A DNA stretch of 64,000 bases, from positions 31,503 through 95,502 of the forward strand of contig NZ_BOPF01000040.1 in assembly GCF_016863615.1 (NCBI RefSeq), written 5' to 3'. Positions 15,585 through 25,400 of this stretch are shown here, piece after piece. Within the stretch, counting starts at the first letter, position 1, and every line of letters starts with the position of its first letter. Source of the stretch: Virgisporangium aliadipatigenens (lineage in GTDB: Bacteria; Actinomycetota; Actinomycetes; Mycobacteriales; Micromonosporaceae). The position numbers were made by a program, and so were the translations under genes. The notes under the pieces are model-generated. The model saw nothing but the letters and a program-made list of their open reading frames with translations, was not told where the DNA came from and did no database searches.

Positions 15585-16382
15585 ATGAGGGACGAGCTTG
15601 TCGCGGCGTACCTGGACCGCCTCGGGACGCCCCGGCCGGAGCGGCTGGACACCGCGGCGCTGCGCGCGCTGCACCGCGCGCACCAGGAGCGGATTCCCTT
15701 CGAGAACCTCAGCATCCACCTCGGCGAGTCGATCTCGCTCGACCCGGACGACCTGGTCGACAAGATCGTGCACCGGCGCCGGGGCGGCTTCTGCTACGAG
15801 TTGAACGGCCTCTTCGCGCAGCTCCTGCGCGCCCTCGGCGCCCGGGTCGACCTGCACGGCGCCCGCGTCTACGGCGCCGGGACGCTGAGCGCCCCGATGG
15901 CGCACCTGACGCTGCTGGTGCACACCGTCGAGGGAGGCGAGCCGTGGGTCTGCGACGTCGGGTTCGGCGCGCACAGCACGTACCCGCTGCGCTGGGCGGA
16001 GCCGTGGGTGCAGGAGGATCCCGGCGGCGGGTTCCGGCTGGTGAACGCCGGCGACGACGTGGACGTGGTCAAGGACGGCGAGCCGCAGTACCGGATCGAG
16101 CGCCGGCCGCTCGAGCTGGCCGACTGCGTGCCGACGTGCTGGTGGACGGCCACGTCGCCGGAGTCCCACTTCACGCAGGGCGTGATCTGCTCGCGCCTCA
16201 CCGCCGACGGCCGGATCTCGATCTCCGGCGACCGGTTGATCCGCACCGTCGACGGCGTGAAGACGGAGGAGACGCTGGCGGACGACGCGGCGCTCATGGC
16301 CGCCTATCGCGACCACTTCGGCCTGGAACTGCCGCGCGTGCCGGTCAGAACGGATATGCCGGGAGATCCCGCCGGGCGGTGA
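15585..16382 (+). CDS. nat: Arylamine N-acetyltransferase
   Basis: The 265-residue enzyme moves an acyl group from coenzyme A to arylamines or similar acceptors. The catalytic triad is in place: Cys70 in RRGGFCYELN, His107 in MAHLTLLV and Asp124 in CDVGFG. IPFENLSIHLGE is the conserved N-terminal helix. Length is normal for bacterial NAT. Homologues are used in xenobiotic acetylation and, in rifamycin-type clusters, as amide synthases; no polyketide genes are near, so the general role is more likely. The 3' end overlaps the convergent aldehyde dehydrogenase gene by 38 bases. Confidence 0.93.
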   Translation: MRDELVAAYLDRLGTPRPERLDTAALRALHRAHQERIPFENLSIHLGESISLDPDDLVDKIVHRRRGGFCYELNGLFAQLLRALGARVDLHGARVYGAGTLSAPMAHLTLLVHTVEGGEPWVCDVGFGAHSTYPLRWAEPWVQEDPGGGFRLVNAGDDVDVVKDGEPQYRIERRPLELADCVPTCWWTATSPESHFTQGVICSRLTADGRISISGDRLIRTVDGVKTEETLADDAALMAAYRDHFGLELPRVPVRTDMPGDPAGR

Positions 16383-17805
16383 CCCACTGGGTCTCGGTGA
16401 ACGCGTCCAGGTTGGACTGGGGACTGCCGGCCCGCGAGCCGTTGCCGGAGGCGCCCACCCCGCCGAACGGGATGATCGCCTCGTCGTTGACGGTCTGGTC
16501 GTTGATGTGCACCAGCCCGGCCGGGATGCGCTCGGCGATCTCCAGCCCGCGCATCGCGTCGGCCGTCAGGATGCCCAGCGACAGGCCGTACTCCGTCCCG
16601 GCGGCCAGCCGGACGGCCTCCTCCACGTCGCGGAACGCGACCACCGGCGCCACCGGTCCGAAGATCTCCTCCGCGTACGCGGGTGCGGTCAGCGGCACGT
16701 CGGCGAGCACCGTCGGCCGGTAGAACAGCCCTTCGTAGGTGCCACCGGCGGCCAGTCGCGCACCGGCGTCCACACTGGACGTCACCACGCGGTGGATGTT
16801 GTCCCGCTGCTTGGCGTCGATGATCGGGCCGATGGCCACCTCGCCGGTGGGATCCCCGACGGGCAGCCGGTCGGCGTGCACGGCCAGCGCGTTCGCGTAG
16901 TCGTCGGCGATCGACGCCGCCACGATGTGCCGGCTGGTGGCCATGCAGATCTGCCCCGCGTGGTTGAACGACCCGAACGCGCCCACCGACACCGCCTTCT
17001 CCAGGTCGACGTCGTCGAGGACGAGGAGCGCGGAGTTGCCGCCCAGTTCCAGGTGAACGCGCTTGAGATGGTCGGCGGCGGCGCGGGCGACGGCCTTGCC
17101 CGCGGCGGTCGACCCGGTGAACGCGATCACCCGGATCAGCGGGTCAGTGACGACGGCCTCGCCCACGTCGACCCCGCCGGGGAGCACGTGCAGCAGCCCG
17201 TCGGGCAGCCCCGCCTCCTCGAAGAGCCGCGCGAAGACCACCCCGCCACTGATCGCGGTGCGCGGGTCGGGCTTGAGCACCACGGCGTTGCCCAGCGCCA
17301 GCGCCGGCGCGATCGCCCGGATCGACAGGATGATCGGCGCGTTGAACGGCGAGATCACCCCGACCACGCCCACGGGCAGCCGCCGCGCCATGGACAGCCG
17401 CTGCTGGTTGCTGCGCAGGATCTCGCCGAACGGGTGGCTGGCCAGCCCGGCCGCCTCCCAGCACTCCTCGGCGGCGACCCCCCGCGTCTGGAACTGCGCG
17501 AACGGCCGGATCGCCCCGGACTCGCGCACCAGCCACTCGTGGATCTCGTCCTCGTGCTCGATGAAGAGCTGCCCGGCCCTGCGCAGAACGGCCGCGCGCC
17601 GGTCGTAGGGTAGGGCCGCCCACTCGCGTTGGGCCTGCTGCGCGCGTTCGGCGGCCTTGTGCACGTCGGCGGCGGTCGCGGCGCCCACGCGGGCCAGCTC
17701 CCGTCCGGTGGCGGGCTCGACGGCGGCGTACTCCCCGCCCGAGCCGGTGATCCAACCGCCGGACCAGATCCGGCCTTCCCACACACTGCGATCGAGGAGA
17801 GTCAC
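16345..17805 (-). CDS. NAD(P)-dependent aldehyde dehydrogenase, benzaldehyde/vanillin type
   Basis: The 486-residue protein has the ALDH cofactor and catalytic elements: ISPFNAPIILSIRAIAPALALGNAVVLKPDP, FTGSTAAGKAV, the glutamate in HLELGGNS, and the catalytic cysteine in FNHAGQICMATSR. The C-terminal EEIFGPVAPVV and FGGVGASGNGSRAG are also family features. Similarity in wording is closest to benzaldehyde or vanillin dehydrogenases, which oxidise aromatic aldehydes. The frame is open to 17937, but GTG at 17805 is preferred because the upstream part is Arg/His-rich and unlike the family; CACAAT lies 6 bases before it. It stands alone, so the aldehyde source is unknown. Confidence 0.9.
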   Translation of the reverse strand: MTLLDRSVWEGRIWSGGWITGSGGEYAAVEPATGRELARVGAATAADVHKAAERAQQAQREWAALPYDRRAAVLRRAGQLFIEHEDEIHEWLVRESGAIRPFAQFQTRGVAAEECWEAAGLASHPFGEILRSNQQRLSMARRLPVGVVGVISPFNAPIILSIRAIAPALALGNAVVLKPDPRTAISGGVVFARLFEEAGLPDGLLHVLPGGVDVGEAVVTDPLIRVIAFTGSTAAGKAVARAAADHLKRVHLELGGNSALLVLDDVDLEKAVSVGAFGSFNHAGQICMATSRHIVAASIADDYANALAVHADRLPVGDPTGEVAIGPIIDAKQRDNIHRVVTSSVDAGARLAAGGTYEGLFYRPTVLADVPLTAPAYAEEIFGPVAPVVAFRDVEEAVRLAAGTEYGLSLGILTADAMRGLEIAERIPAGLVHINDQTVNDEAIIPFGGVGASGNGSRAGSPQSNLDAFTETQWVTARRDLPAYPF

Positions 17806-17873
17806 CCGCGAATTGTGAGCACGGTCACGCTCCGGTCCGCCACGCCCCTTCCATTGGCCGGAAGAGGCCTCTC

Positions 17874-17950
17874 GTGATCGTCGATCTTGGTGCGTCAGTG
17901 TCGCCCCATGGCGCATCCGGCAGCACCCGTGCACCAAGATCCACGATCAC
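17874..17950. repeat. Palindromic repeat family B at the chitosanase 3' end
   Basis: GTGATCGTCGATCTTGGTGC (17874-17893) is repeated in inverse at 17931-17950 with one mismatch, around a 37-base core that can fold again (ATGGCGCAT). The chitosanase stop codon (17947-17949) lies inside the right arm. It may act as a terminator for the chitosanase gene. I find one copy only in this window. Confidence 0.75.
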
Positions 17951-19281
17951 CCGATCCGGTACGGCTCGCCGTAGACGCTCCACGCCAGGGGCGTGTTCAG
18001 GTCGAGGTTGCCGGCCCGGAGGAAGACCCGCTGCGCCGTCTCCACCCGGCTCGTGTCCCGGTGCGCCGGCTCGGCCTTCATCGCGGCGGCCCGCGCGTCC
18101 AGGAACGCATGCAGGAACGCCGTCTCGTCCCCACCCTGCGCGGGCGGCTTCGCCTTCGCCAGCGCCGCCGCCCGGATCCCGCCGAACGCCAGCCGCTGGC
18201 TCCCCGGCCCGTGCATCACGATCGCGTCGTAGTAGGCGAACTGCCCCAACGCCCGCAGCCCGTCGCGTTTGGCCTGGCCCACGGCCGGGTTGAAGTACGT
18301 GCCGTCGCGCACCTCGTCCTGGGTGCGCTGGAACGCGGGATCGGCCGCCGCCGCCTTCCAATCGCCGGTGAACCCGGGGTCGAGCCCGGCGTGCGACGCG
18401 CTGCCGTTGACCTGGCGCAGCGCCGGCAGGTACTTGGCGAGCGCGTTGCCGGGCTTCCGCTGGGTGTAGCGGTTCACGACGTCGAGCATGTCGCCGGTGC
18501 CCGAGCAGAACCCGATGATCCCCGCCGTGTAACCGCGCCCGTCGCCGATGTCCTCGATGTAGGCGTACTGCGCGCGCCAGTTCAGCGAGCTGTTCTCGGC
18601 GCTTGCGACGAGCTGCATCGCGATGTCCTTCTTGCGCGCGTCGGACAGGTCCACCCGCGGCGCGGCACTGGCCGGCAGCGCCGACGCGCTCGCCGACGGG
18701 GAAGCGGACGGCGTCGCCGAGACGGTCGCGCTGCCCGCCGGTGCCGGCGTGGGCGACGAACTCGTCGAGCCCGTTCCCGGCACGCCGGGCTCCCCGTACA
18801 CGCGCAGCTCCCACATCGAGTAGCCGTAGGCGGTGCCGCGTTCGGTGCCGAGGATCCGCACCTGACGGGCCCGACTGTCGACCCGGACCCGGTCGAGGCC
18901 GCCGTCGCCGCCCGTGATGGTCGCGACCGGCGTCCAGGTCGTCCCGTCGGTCGAGGTCTCCAGATAGAACGCCCGCGCGTACGCCACCTCCCAGGCGATC
19001 TCCACGCGGGTGACCCGGGCGACCGAGCCGAGATCCACCTGGATCCACTGCGGGTCGACGCCCTCCTCGGAGGCCCAGCGGGTCCGGTTGTCCCCGTCGA
19101 CGGCGTGGCCGGCAGCGAACTCCGGCCCCTCGACAGACGACGCGACGGCCGGCTTGCCCCGGGAGAGCAGCGTCTCGGCGGCCGCCTGCCCGCGGAACAT
19201 CAGCACGCCCGAGGAGGTGGCCGCCACCCCGAGCGCGACCGCGGCGATCAACGCTTTCAGTCGCCGCTCCCACCCGCCCAT
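17947..19281 (-). CDS. Secreted GH46 chitosanase with discoidin-type module
   Basis: The 444-residue protein has a signal or anchor segment (residues 9-35), a coagulation factor 5/8 type C (CBM32-like) domain (about 40-163), a Ser/Pro/Ala/Thr linker (about 168-208) and a GH46 catalytic domain (about 210-444). The GH46 signature SAENSSLNWRAQYAYIED with GDGRGYTAGIIGFCSGTGD gives Glu229 as acid and Asp247 as base, at the spacing found in Streptomyces chitosanase. It should hydrolyse chitosan, a fungal wall polymer, outside the cell. ATG at 19281 lies 7 bases after TAGGTT. The stop codon is embedded in a palindromic repeat. Confidence 0.93.
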   Translation of the reverse strand: MGGWERRLKALIAAVALGVAATSSGVLMFRGQAAAETLLSRGKPAVASSVEGPEFAAGHAVDGDNRTRWASEEGVDPQWIQVDLGSVARVTRVEIAWEVAYARAFYLETSTDGTTWTPVATITGGDGGLDRVRVDSRARQVRILGTERGTAYGYSMWELRVYGEPGVPGTGSTSSSPTPAPAGSATVSATPSASPSASASALPASAAPRVDLSDARKKDIAMQLVASAENSSLNWRAQYAYIEDIGDGRGYTAGIIGFCSGTGDMLDVVNRYTQRKPGNALAKYLPALRQVNGSASHAGLDPGFTGDWKAAAADPAFQRTQDEVRDGTYFNPAVGQAKRDGLRALGQFAYYDAIVMHGPGSQRLAFGGIRAAALAKAKPPAQGGDETAFLHAFLDARAAAMKAEPAHRDTSRVETAQRVFLRAGNLDLNTPLAWSVYGEPYRIG

Positions 19282-19288
19282 CGCACCG

Positions 19289-19294
19289 AACCTA
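19289..19294 (-). promoter_or_regulatory. Leaderless -10 box of chitosanase gene
   Basis: TAGGTT on the minus strand, 7 bases before ATG at 19281. Confidence 0.5.
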
Positions 19295-19338
19295 GTGCAG
19301 TGGCGGGTACCCGGGCGGGCGGTTCGCGGATGTTCGGC

Positions 19339-19566
19339 TCAGCGGACCTGTGCGGTGATGTCGAACCGCCCTGTCCGGACCGCGTGGATAAATTCACGGT
19401 ATACGTCAGCATCGAATTCGAGCATGCCGGACTCGGTACTCTTCGAGTCGCGGATCGACACGCCTGCTTTCGCCACAAGCACCTCAACGCAGTTCGCGGT
19501 GTCCCAACTGCGGCTACTCTTACGCCAATTCACCTGCAGAAGTGTGCTTCGCAGGTTTTCGGCCAC
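19339..19566 (-). CDS. DUF397 protein
   Basis: The 75-residue protein has WRKSSRSWDTANCVEV, the hallmark of DUF397, followed by IRDSK and a C-terminal FIHAVRTGRF helix. Such proteins are usually encoded next to an XRE regulator with a DUF5753 domain; the pair Scr1/Scr2 of Streptomyces behaves like a toxin-antitoxin-like regulatory module that affects antibiotic production and differentiation. Here the gene starts (GTG, 19566) 18 bases after the XRE gene stops, so the two form an operon. Confidence 0.88.
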   Translation of the reverse strand: MAENLRSTLLQVNWRKSSRSWDTANCVEVLVAKAGVSIRDSKSTESGMLEFDADVYREFIHAVRTGRFDITAQVR

Positions 19567-19584
19567 CGCATGATCCGCCCAACT

Positions 19585-20466
19585 TCACTCCGTCGGGTGA
19601 TTGGGGCCGACCAGGCGATCCGCGGCGCGACCGATCATGTCGGCCGACTCAAACGGATCGAGCGCTCCGTTTGCGACGGAATTGAAACACCGTCGATAAA
19701 GCTCGACGTCGTCCGGATTCTTGTGGATGACGCCGCCGGTCAGCCCGTCGCAGTAGACCTGCGCGGGAACGGTGTCGGGCTCGAACGTGAGGATGACGAA
19801 CGGGCCGGAGAGTGCGGCATGTGCGCCGGACGTGAAGGGCAGGATCTGGACGGTGGTACGGGGCGCCTCGCTCACCTCCAGGACTCGTAGAAGCTGTCGG
19901 CGCATGGCACTGGGGCCGCCGATCATACGGGACAGTACGGCCTCGTCGATCACAATGTGCAGCGCCGGGGGTGGCTGTCTCGTAAAGACCGCCGCCTGTC
20001 GGACCATGCGCACGGAAATGCGTTCGGAAAGCAACTCCTCATCTTCGGGTGCCGGTGCCGCCGCAGCGATCGACTTCGCATATTCGGGAGTTTGCAACAG
20101 GCCGGGAATGACGGTATTGCAATAGACCGATATGGTTGCTGCCTCGGCCTCGAACTCGGTGTATTTCTCGTACACGTCGGGCAGTGTCCCGCCGGTGTGG
20201 AATCGGCGTCGCCGTTGGCGTGCCTGCGCGGCGAGTTCGATCAGCGGTGCCCGTCGGGGCTCGTTGACCTCGTACAGATCGAGGAGGCGCGTGAGATCGT
20301 TCGCGGAGATCGCGGCGAGTGCCGTTTCTATCCGGCTGATTTTGGACTCGGACCAGCCCAGGGTCGCGGCCACGGCGGCGGCCGTCAGGTGCCGTTGTTC
20401 GCGGATCAGGCGCAGGTCCCGACCGAGTTGATGTCTGGGGGGCGTTTGTTTTGCCCTAGCCGGCAT
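19585..20466 (-). CDS. XRE-family regulator with DUF5753 domain (Scr1-like)
   Basis: The 293-residue protein has an N-terminal helix-turn-helix (about 10-70: LGRDLRLIREQRHLTAAAVAATLGWSESKISRIE) and a DUF5753 domain (about 90-285) that begins near the TEFEAEAATISVYCNTVIPGLLQTPEYA segment. It pairs with the DUF397 gene downstream. The ATG at 20466 lies 6 bases after TATGGT; the upstream extension to 20502 is rejected. It diverges from the cyclase-like gene across a 246-base region, which it may regulate, though no binding site is proven. Confidence 0.9.
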   Translation of the reverse strand: MPARAKQTPPRHQLGRDLRLIREQRHLTAAAVAATLGWSESKISRIETALAAISANDLTRLLDLYEVNEPRRAPLIELAAQARQRRRRFHTGGTLPDVYEKYTEFEAEAATISVYCNTVIPGLLQTPEYAKSIAAAAPAPEDEELLSERISVRMVRQAAVFTRQPPPALHIVIDEAVLSRMIGGPSAMRRQLLRVLEVSEAPRTTVQILPFTSGAHAALSGPFVILTFEPDTVPAQVYCDGLTGGVIHKNPDDVELYRRCFNSVANGALDPFESADMIGRAADRLVGPNHPTE

Positions 20467-20472
20467 CAGCAA

Positions 20473-20478
20473 ACCATA
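20473..20478 (-). promoter_or_regulatory. Leaderless -10 box of XRE gene
   Basis: TATGGT on the minus strand, 6 bases before ATG at 20466. Confidence 0.5.
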
Positions 20479-20712
20479 GCGAGTTGCGCCTCGGTTCGGC
20501 ATCTTGCGGTGGGGTTCTGCAAGTTGCGCGGATGATCACGGCCAGATGGCGCATAACGGCTTCTTGCGTTCGGCGGCAATCCGTTGCGCAATATAAATAT
20601 CGAGTATCCCGATCCGATCAAGGGAGTGCGTCGATCGGTTGTCCGGTGAGGCCCTCCGACACCGATCTCGGTGCGTGCCCGGCGCATCCGAGCAGTGACC
20701 TGAGGAGCGATC
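20479..20712. promoter_or_regulatory. Divergent region XRE / cyclase-like gene
   Basis: This stretch is less GC-rich than its surroundings, with an A/T patch AATATAAATATC near 20590. It must hold the promoter of the cyclase-like gene, which has AGGAGCG ahead of its ATG at 20713. No clear operator was found. Confidence 0.4.
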
Positions 20713-21417
20713 ATGAATGCGGAACGAGCCTTGCGGCCGATCTCCCTTGCTGCCCGGCGTCGGGTCAAGGCGGTGCCGTCACGCTTGCCCGAGCAGCCGC
20801 GATCGTCCGGTCGAACGGGCCTGAACATATACGGAATCGTTCTGGTGGACATCGAGGGTTCGGCCCGACGTGACGATCTCGCATTCCGGCGGATGCGCGA
20901 TGACCTTTATGAAATCCTTGATCGGGTCACGCTCGGCGACGGGATCTCTGCGACGGCGTTGTCCTGTCAGGACTGCGGTGACGGTATGCGAGTAATAGTT
21001 CCGCTCGACGTCGTCCCGCCCGCATCGATCGTCGACGCCTTCGTGGCGGGCCTGACGGCCGGTCTTCGCGAGCATCGCCGATATGTCGACGCCCATGCCC
21101 GGATCCGCCTGCGGGTCTCGTTCGACATCGGCTTGATTGAATCCCACCGGCACAACTGGACCGGTGAACCGCTGATCAGGGCGGCCCGCCTGGTGGATGC
21201 CCTGCCGGTACGAGATGCGCTGGCAACGGCGCGGGACCTCGACCTGGTGGTAGTGGTCTCGGACGAGATGTTCCGGACCGTCGTCAGGCATGGGTTCGGA
21301 ATGTACGGGCCCACCCGCTTTCGCGAGATCCAGGTCCAGATCAAAGAATTCAATTCACCGGCGTGGCTCCTGGAGTCCGACATAGCAGCGCGATGTTCAT
21401 CCTGTCCATGTCGATAG
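20713..21417 (+). CDS. Class III nucleotidyl-cyclase-like protein, single domain, partly degenerate
   Basis: The 234-residue protein has a nucleotidyl cyclase fold from about residue 38: VLVDIEGS supplies the first metal Asp46, and DCGDG supplies the second (Asp90). The late element WTGEPLIRAARL keeps the arginine (Arg159) but has Ile155 where active cyclases have the transition-state Asn, and the usual Lys before GDG is missing. It may be a weak or divergent cyclase or a nucleotide sensor. A basic N-terminal tail precedes the domain. The Crp-type gene starts about 23 bases after its stop, which implies a signal and receptor pair. A good ribosome binding site supports ATG at 20713. Confidence 0.75.
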   Translation: MNAERALRPISLAARRRVKAVPSRLPEQPRSSGRTGLNIYGIVLVDIEGSARRDDLAFRRMRDDLYEILDRVTLGDGISATALSCQDCGDGMRVIVPLDVVPPASIVDAFVAGLTAGLREHRRYVDAHARIRLRVSFDIGLIESHRHNWTGEPLIRAARLVDALPVRDALATARDLDLVVVVSDEMFRTVVRHGFGMYGPTRFREIQVQIKEFNSPAWLLESDIAARCSSCPCR

Positions 21418-21440
21418 GACCGGTCGAGCGGGGGTTGCCC

Positions 21441-22142
21441 ATGGCGCTGCGTTTTCCGGAGCCAGGTGCCGGATTCTGGGGCGACCTGAACGACGCCGCC
21501 CGGGAGGCATTGACGACTGCCGGCAGTTTACGCAGGTATGCCGCCGGGGATTCGATCATGGGCGAAGGTGCGTCGACCGACAATGTGGTGATTCTCTGGC
21601 GCGGCTTCGTCAAGGTTCACTCCCGCGTGGCGGTCGGACGGCAGGTAATTCTCGCGGTCCGAGGGCCGGGCGACATTCTGGGCGAGATGGCGAGCGTGGG
21701 TGGGGGCCGGCGGTGCGCGACGGTGACGGCGATCGGCCGCGCGACCGGATTGGCGGTCGACCGCGAGCCCTTCGGCGCGCTGTTGATGCGCGATCCGCAT
21801 GCGTCGATGGTGGTGCACCGGGTGCTGATCGCACGGCTGCTCGAGGCGGACCGTATCCGCCTCGGTTCCGGCTCCACCTCGGTCGATCAGCGTCTGGCGG
21901 GCCTGCTGCTCGATTTCACACGGCGGTTCGGCGAGCCGACGGCAGGTGGCGGTCAGCGGATCGGTCTGGCGTTGTCGCAGAAGGAATTGGCCGCGTGCGT
22001 CGGCGGCTCGTCGCGTTCGGTGGCGCGCGTGATGGGCGTCTGGCGGCAACGCGGCATTGTGGCAACCGGTCGGCAATGGGTCGTGGTGAACAGCCCGACC
22101 GACCTGCACCGCATCGCCGGGCAGACCGCCCGCCCGCGCTGA
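21441..22142 (+). CDS. Crp/Fnr-family transcription regulator
   Basis: The 233-residue protein has a cyclic-nucleotide-binding domain (about 20-135) and a winged helix (about 150-225). The phosphate-binding cassette is kept: GEMA with Glu82 and, ten residues on, RRCAT with Arg91 and Thr94, which suggests it still binds a cyclic nucleotide. The recognition region is LSQKELAACVGGSSRSVARVMGVW. ATG at 21441 follows GCGGGGG; in-frame ATGs at 21408 and 21393 would overlap the cyclase-like gene and allow translational coupling. Its position right after the cyclase-like gene suggests that the two act together. Confidence 0.85.
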   Translation: MALRFPEPGAGFWGDLNDAAREALTTAGSLRRYAAGDSIMGEGASTDNVVILWRGFVKVHSRVAVGRQVILAVRGPGDILGEMASVGGGRRCATVTAIGRATGLAVDREPFGALLMRDPHASMVVHRVLIARLLEADRIRLGSGSTSVDQRLAGLLLDFTRRFGEPTAGGGQRIGLALSQKELAACVGGSSRSVARVMGVWRQRGIVATGRQWVVVNSPTDLHRIAGQTARPR

Positions 22143-22437
22143 GGCGCCGTGCCGAGGACGCGTCCGCCCCGCCGAAGAGGGGCAGGAGGAGGGCGCCGTC
22201 CAGAACGTCGTCAGCGGCGCCCCCCCGATGTGGCTCGACGGGGAGGTTGAACGCCGAGCCGGGCGCCGATCACGACACCGGCGGCCACGCTGTGACCGTC
22301 CGGAAACCGGCATGGCTGGACGAAGCACACCGGTGACTTAAAGGATGGATGCGCGGTGTTGGATGGTTCCTTGATGAGTTGTTGACGGCGGCGCCGCGTC
22401 GACGACCGACGTGCACGGAGCGCTGGAAGGAGGACCG
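22143..22437. other. Intergenic region, no gene recognised
   Basis: The 295 bases hold no frame with convincing codon bias. The right part is less GC-rich (TTGGATGGTTCCTTGATGAG near 22355) and probably contains the promoter of the SARP gene. A short plus-strand tail ending at 22336 could be a gene remnant, but nothing supports it. Confidence 0.4.
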
Positions 22438-25400
22438 ATGGACTTCAGGGCCCTGGGTCCGATCCAGCTGCGCGGGCCGGGCGGGTGGCAGGACGCCGGG
22501 CCGCCGCAGCAGTCGTGCGTGCTCGGGGTGCTCCTGGTCGAGGCGGGTCGGATCGTGCCCGTCGACCTGATCGTCGACCGCGTCTGGGGCACCGCCGCGC
22601 CGGAGGCCGCCCGCCGCACGCTGCACTCCTACGTGACCCGGCTGCGCCGCATGGTCGAACAGGTGCCGGGTGCCGCCATCGTGCGGCGTTCGGGCGGATA
22701 CGTGCTGGACATCGTCCCGGACCGGGTGGACCTGCACCGGGGCCGGCGACTGCGGGCCGAGGCGCGGGAGCCCGGGCGCAGCCCCGCCGAACGGGCCGCC
22801 CTGCTGCGCGAGGCCGTCGAACTGTGGCGCGGGGAGCCGCTCGCGGGGCTCTCCGGCGAGTGGGTGGGCCGGACCCGCGAGGCCCTGCGCCAGGAACGCC
22901 TCGACGGCACGGTCGCCTGGGCCCGGGCCGAGATCGACGGCGGTGACCCGGGGGCCGTGCTGACGCCGTTGAGCCAGCTGGTGGCCGAACATCCGCTGGC
23001 CGAGTCGCCCGTGGCGGTGCTGATGCGGGCGTTCTGCGCGGTGGGGCGCGTCACCGACGCCCTGGACTGCTACGCGGCCGCCCGCCAGCGGCTGCTCGAC
23101 GAGCTGGGCGTCGACCCCGGGGCCGAGTTGCAGGCGATGCACCGCGCCGCCCTGCGCGGCGAACTCGACCCGCCGGCCGGGCCTCCGCCGGCGCCGGTCG
23201 TGGTGCGCAACGTGCCGGCGCAGCTGCCGATGGACGTGTACGGGTTCACCGGCCGGGACGCGGAGATCGCCACCCTCGACGCGCTGTTCAGTCCCGCCGA
23301 CGGCCAGCCGAACGCCGTGCGCATCGCCGCCGTCTCCGGCACCGCCGGGGTGGGCAAGACCGCGCTGGCCGTGCACTGGGCGCACCGGGTCGCGGACGAG
23401 TTCCCGGACGGACAGCTCTACGTCAACCTGCGCGGCTACGACCCCGAGCAGCCGGTGACGCCCGGTGACGCGCTCGCCGGGTTCCTGGCGGCGCTGGGGC
23501 TCGCCGGCCGGGACGTGCCGCTCGAGGTGGACGGGCGGGCGGCCCGGTTCCGCAGCGAGGTGGCGGGGCGGCGGATGCTGATCGTGCTCGACAACGCCGC
23601 CTCGGTCGAGCAGATCCGGCCCCTGCTGCCCGGCAGCGCCACCTGTCTCGTGGTCGTGACCAGCCGGGACTCCCTCGCCGGGCTGGTGGCGCTGCACGGC
23701 GCCCGGCGCGTCGACCTCGACCTGCTGGAGTCCGGCGACGCGATGGAGCTGCTGCGCGGCCTGCTGCGCGAGCGGGTCGACGCCGAGCCCGACGCCGCCC
23801 GGCTCCTCGCCGACAGCTGCGCCCGCCTCCCGCTCGCGTTGCGCGTCGCGGCCGAGCTGGTTGCCGCGCGCCCGGCCACGCCCCTGTCGGATCTTTCGCG
23901 GGAACTGGGTGAGCAGCGGCTCGAACTGCTCGACGCCGGCGGGGACGACCGGGGCGCGGTGCGTGCGGTCTTCTCGTGGTCGTACCAGCACCTGCCGGCC
24001 GATGCGGCGAGAGCGTTCCGCATGGTGGGGCTGCACCCGGGTGCGGACTTCGACGCGTACGCGGTCGCCGCGCTCACCGGCGCCGACCTCGGGGCCGCCC
24101 GGCGGTGGTTGGGCACGCTGGCCCGCGTTCACCTGCTGCACGCCGCCGGGCCGGGCCGCTACGGGATGCACGACCTCCTGCGCGCGTACGCCGCCGAACT
24201 CGCGGCCGCCACCGACCCGGAGGACGCCCGGCGGGCGGCCCTGACCCGGCTCTTCGACTACTACCTGGCGACGGCCGGCACCGCGATGGACGTGCTCTAC
24301 CCGGCCGAACGCGACCGCCGCCCGCCGATCCCCGAGGTGGGCACACCGGTGCCGCCGATGTCGGACGCGGCCGCGGCCCGCCTGTGGCTGGAGAACGAGC
24401 GCCCGTCGATCGTGGCGGTCGCCGCCCACACGGTCACGCACGGCTGGTGGACCTACCCGACCCGGCTCAGCGGCACGCTGTGGCGCTACTTCGACTGGGG
24501 CGGCCACTTCCCGGACGCCGTCACGGTGTCGGCGCACGCGCTGCGGGCGGCCCGGCTCTCCGGCGACCGCGCCGCCGAGGCGAACGCCCTCAGCGACAGC
24601 GCGGGCGTCTACGGCCGGCTCGCCCGCTTCAAGGAGTCGCTGGAACGCTACGAGGCGGCGCTGGAGCTGTTCCGGCTGGTGGGCGACCGGCTCGGGGAGG
24701 CCCGCGCGCTGACCAACTCGGGCCTCATCCACGCCCAGACCGGCCAGTACCCGCAGGCGGTGCCGCTGCACGAACAGGCGGTGGAGCTGTTCCGCGCGCT
24801 CGGCGACGCCCACGGGGAGTCCCGCGCGTGGGGCAATCTCGGCGTGGCGCTGGAACGCAAGGGCGAGTACGACCGCGCGACGGAGTGCCAGGAGCGTTCG
24901 CTCGCGCTGGCCCGGCAGGTCGGCGACCCGGACAACGAGGCGGTCGGGATCGTCAACCTGGGCCTCATCGCCTCGGCCCGGGGCGACTACGACCGCGCGG
25001 TCGGCTACCTGAAGCACTCGGTCGCCATCTTCGCCGAACGCGGCAGCGTGGCCCGCCAGGCGGAGGCGACCAGCATGCTCGGGGTGGTGTACGGGCGGCA
25101 GGGCCGGTGGGAGATGGCGGTCGAGGGCCACCAGCGGGCGGCGTCGCTGCTGCGCGAGATCGGCGACCGGTTCGGCGAGGTGCGCGCCCTGAACGGCCTC
25201 GGCGAGGCACTGCGCGCCTCCGGCTACCCGGACAAGGCCCGCCAGCACTACGAGGCGGCGCTGGCGATCGCCGTGGAGATCGGCACGCTGCACGAGGAGG
25301 CCCGCGCGTACGACGGGCTGGCGCACACGTGGCGCGCGGACGACCCGGAGCGCGCTTTCAGCCTGTGGAAACGCGCCCTGGACGGCTACACGGCGATCGG

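Noticed and set aside
20713..22142. Pycsar-type anti-phage system
   Set aside because: A cyclase homologue is present but the partner is a transcription factor, not a membrane or TIR effector.
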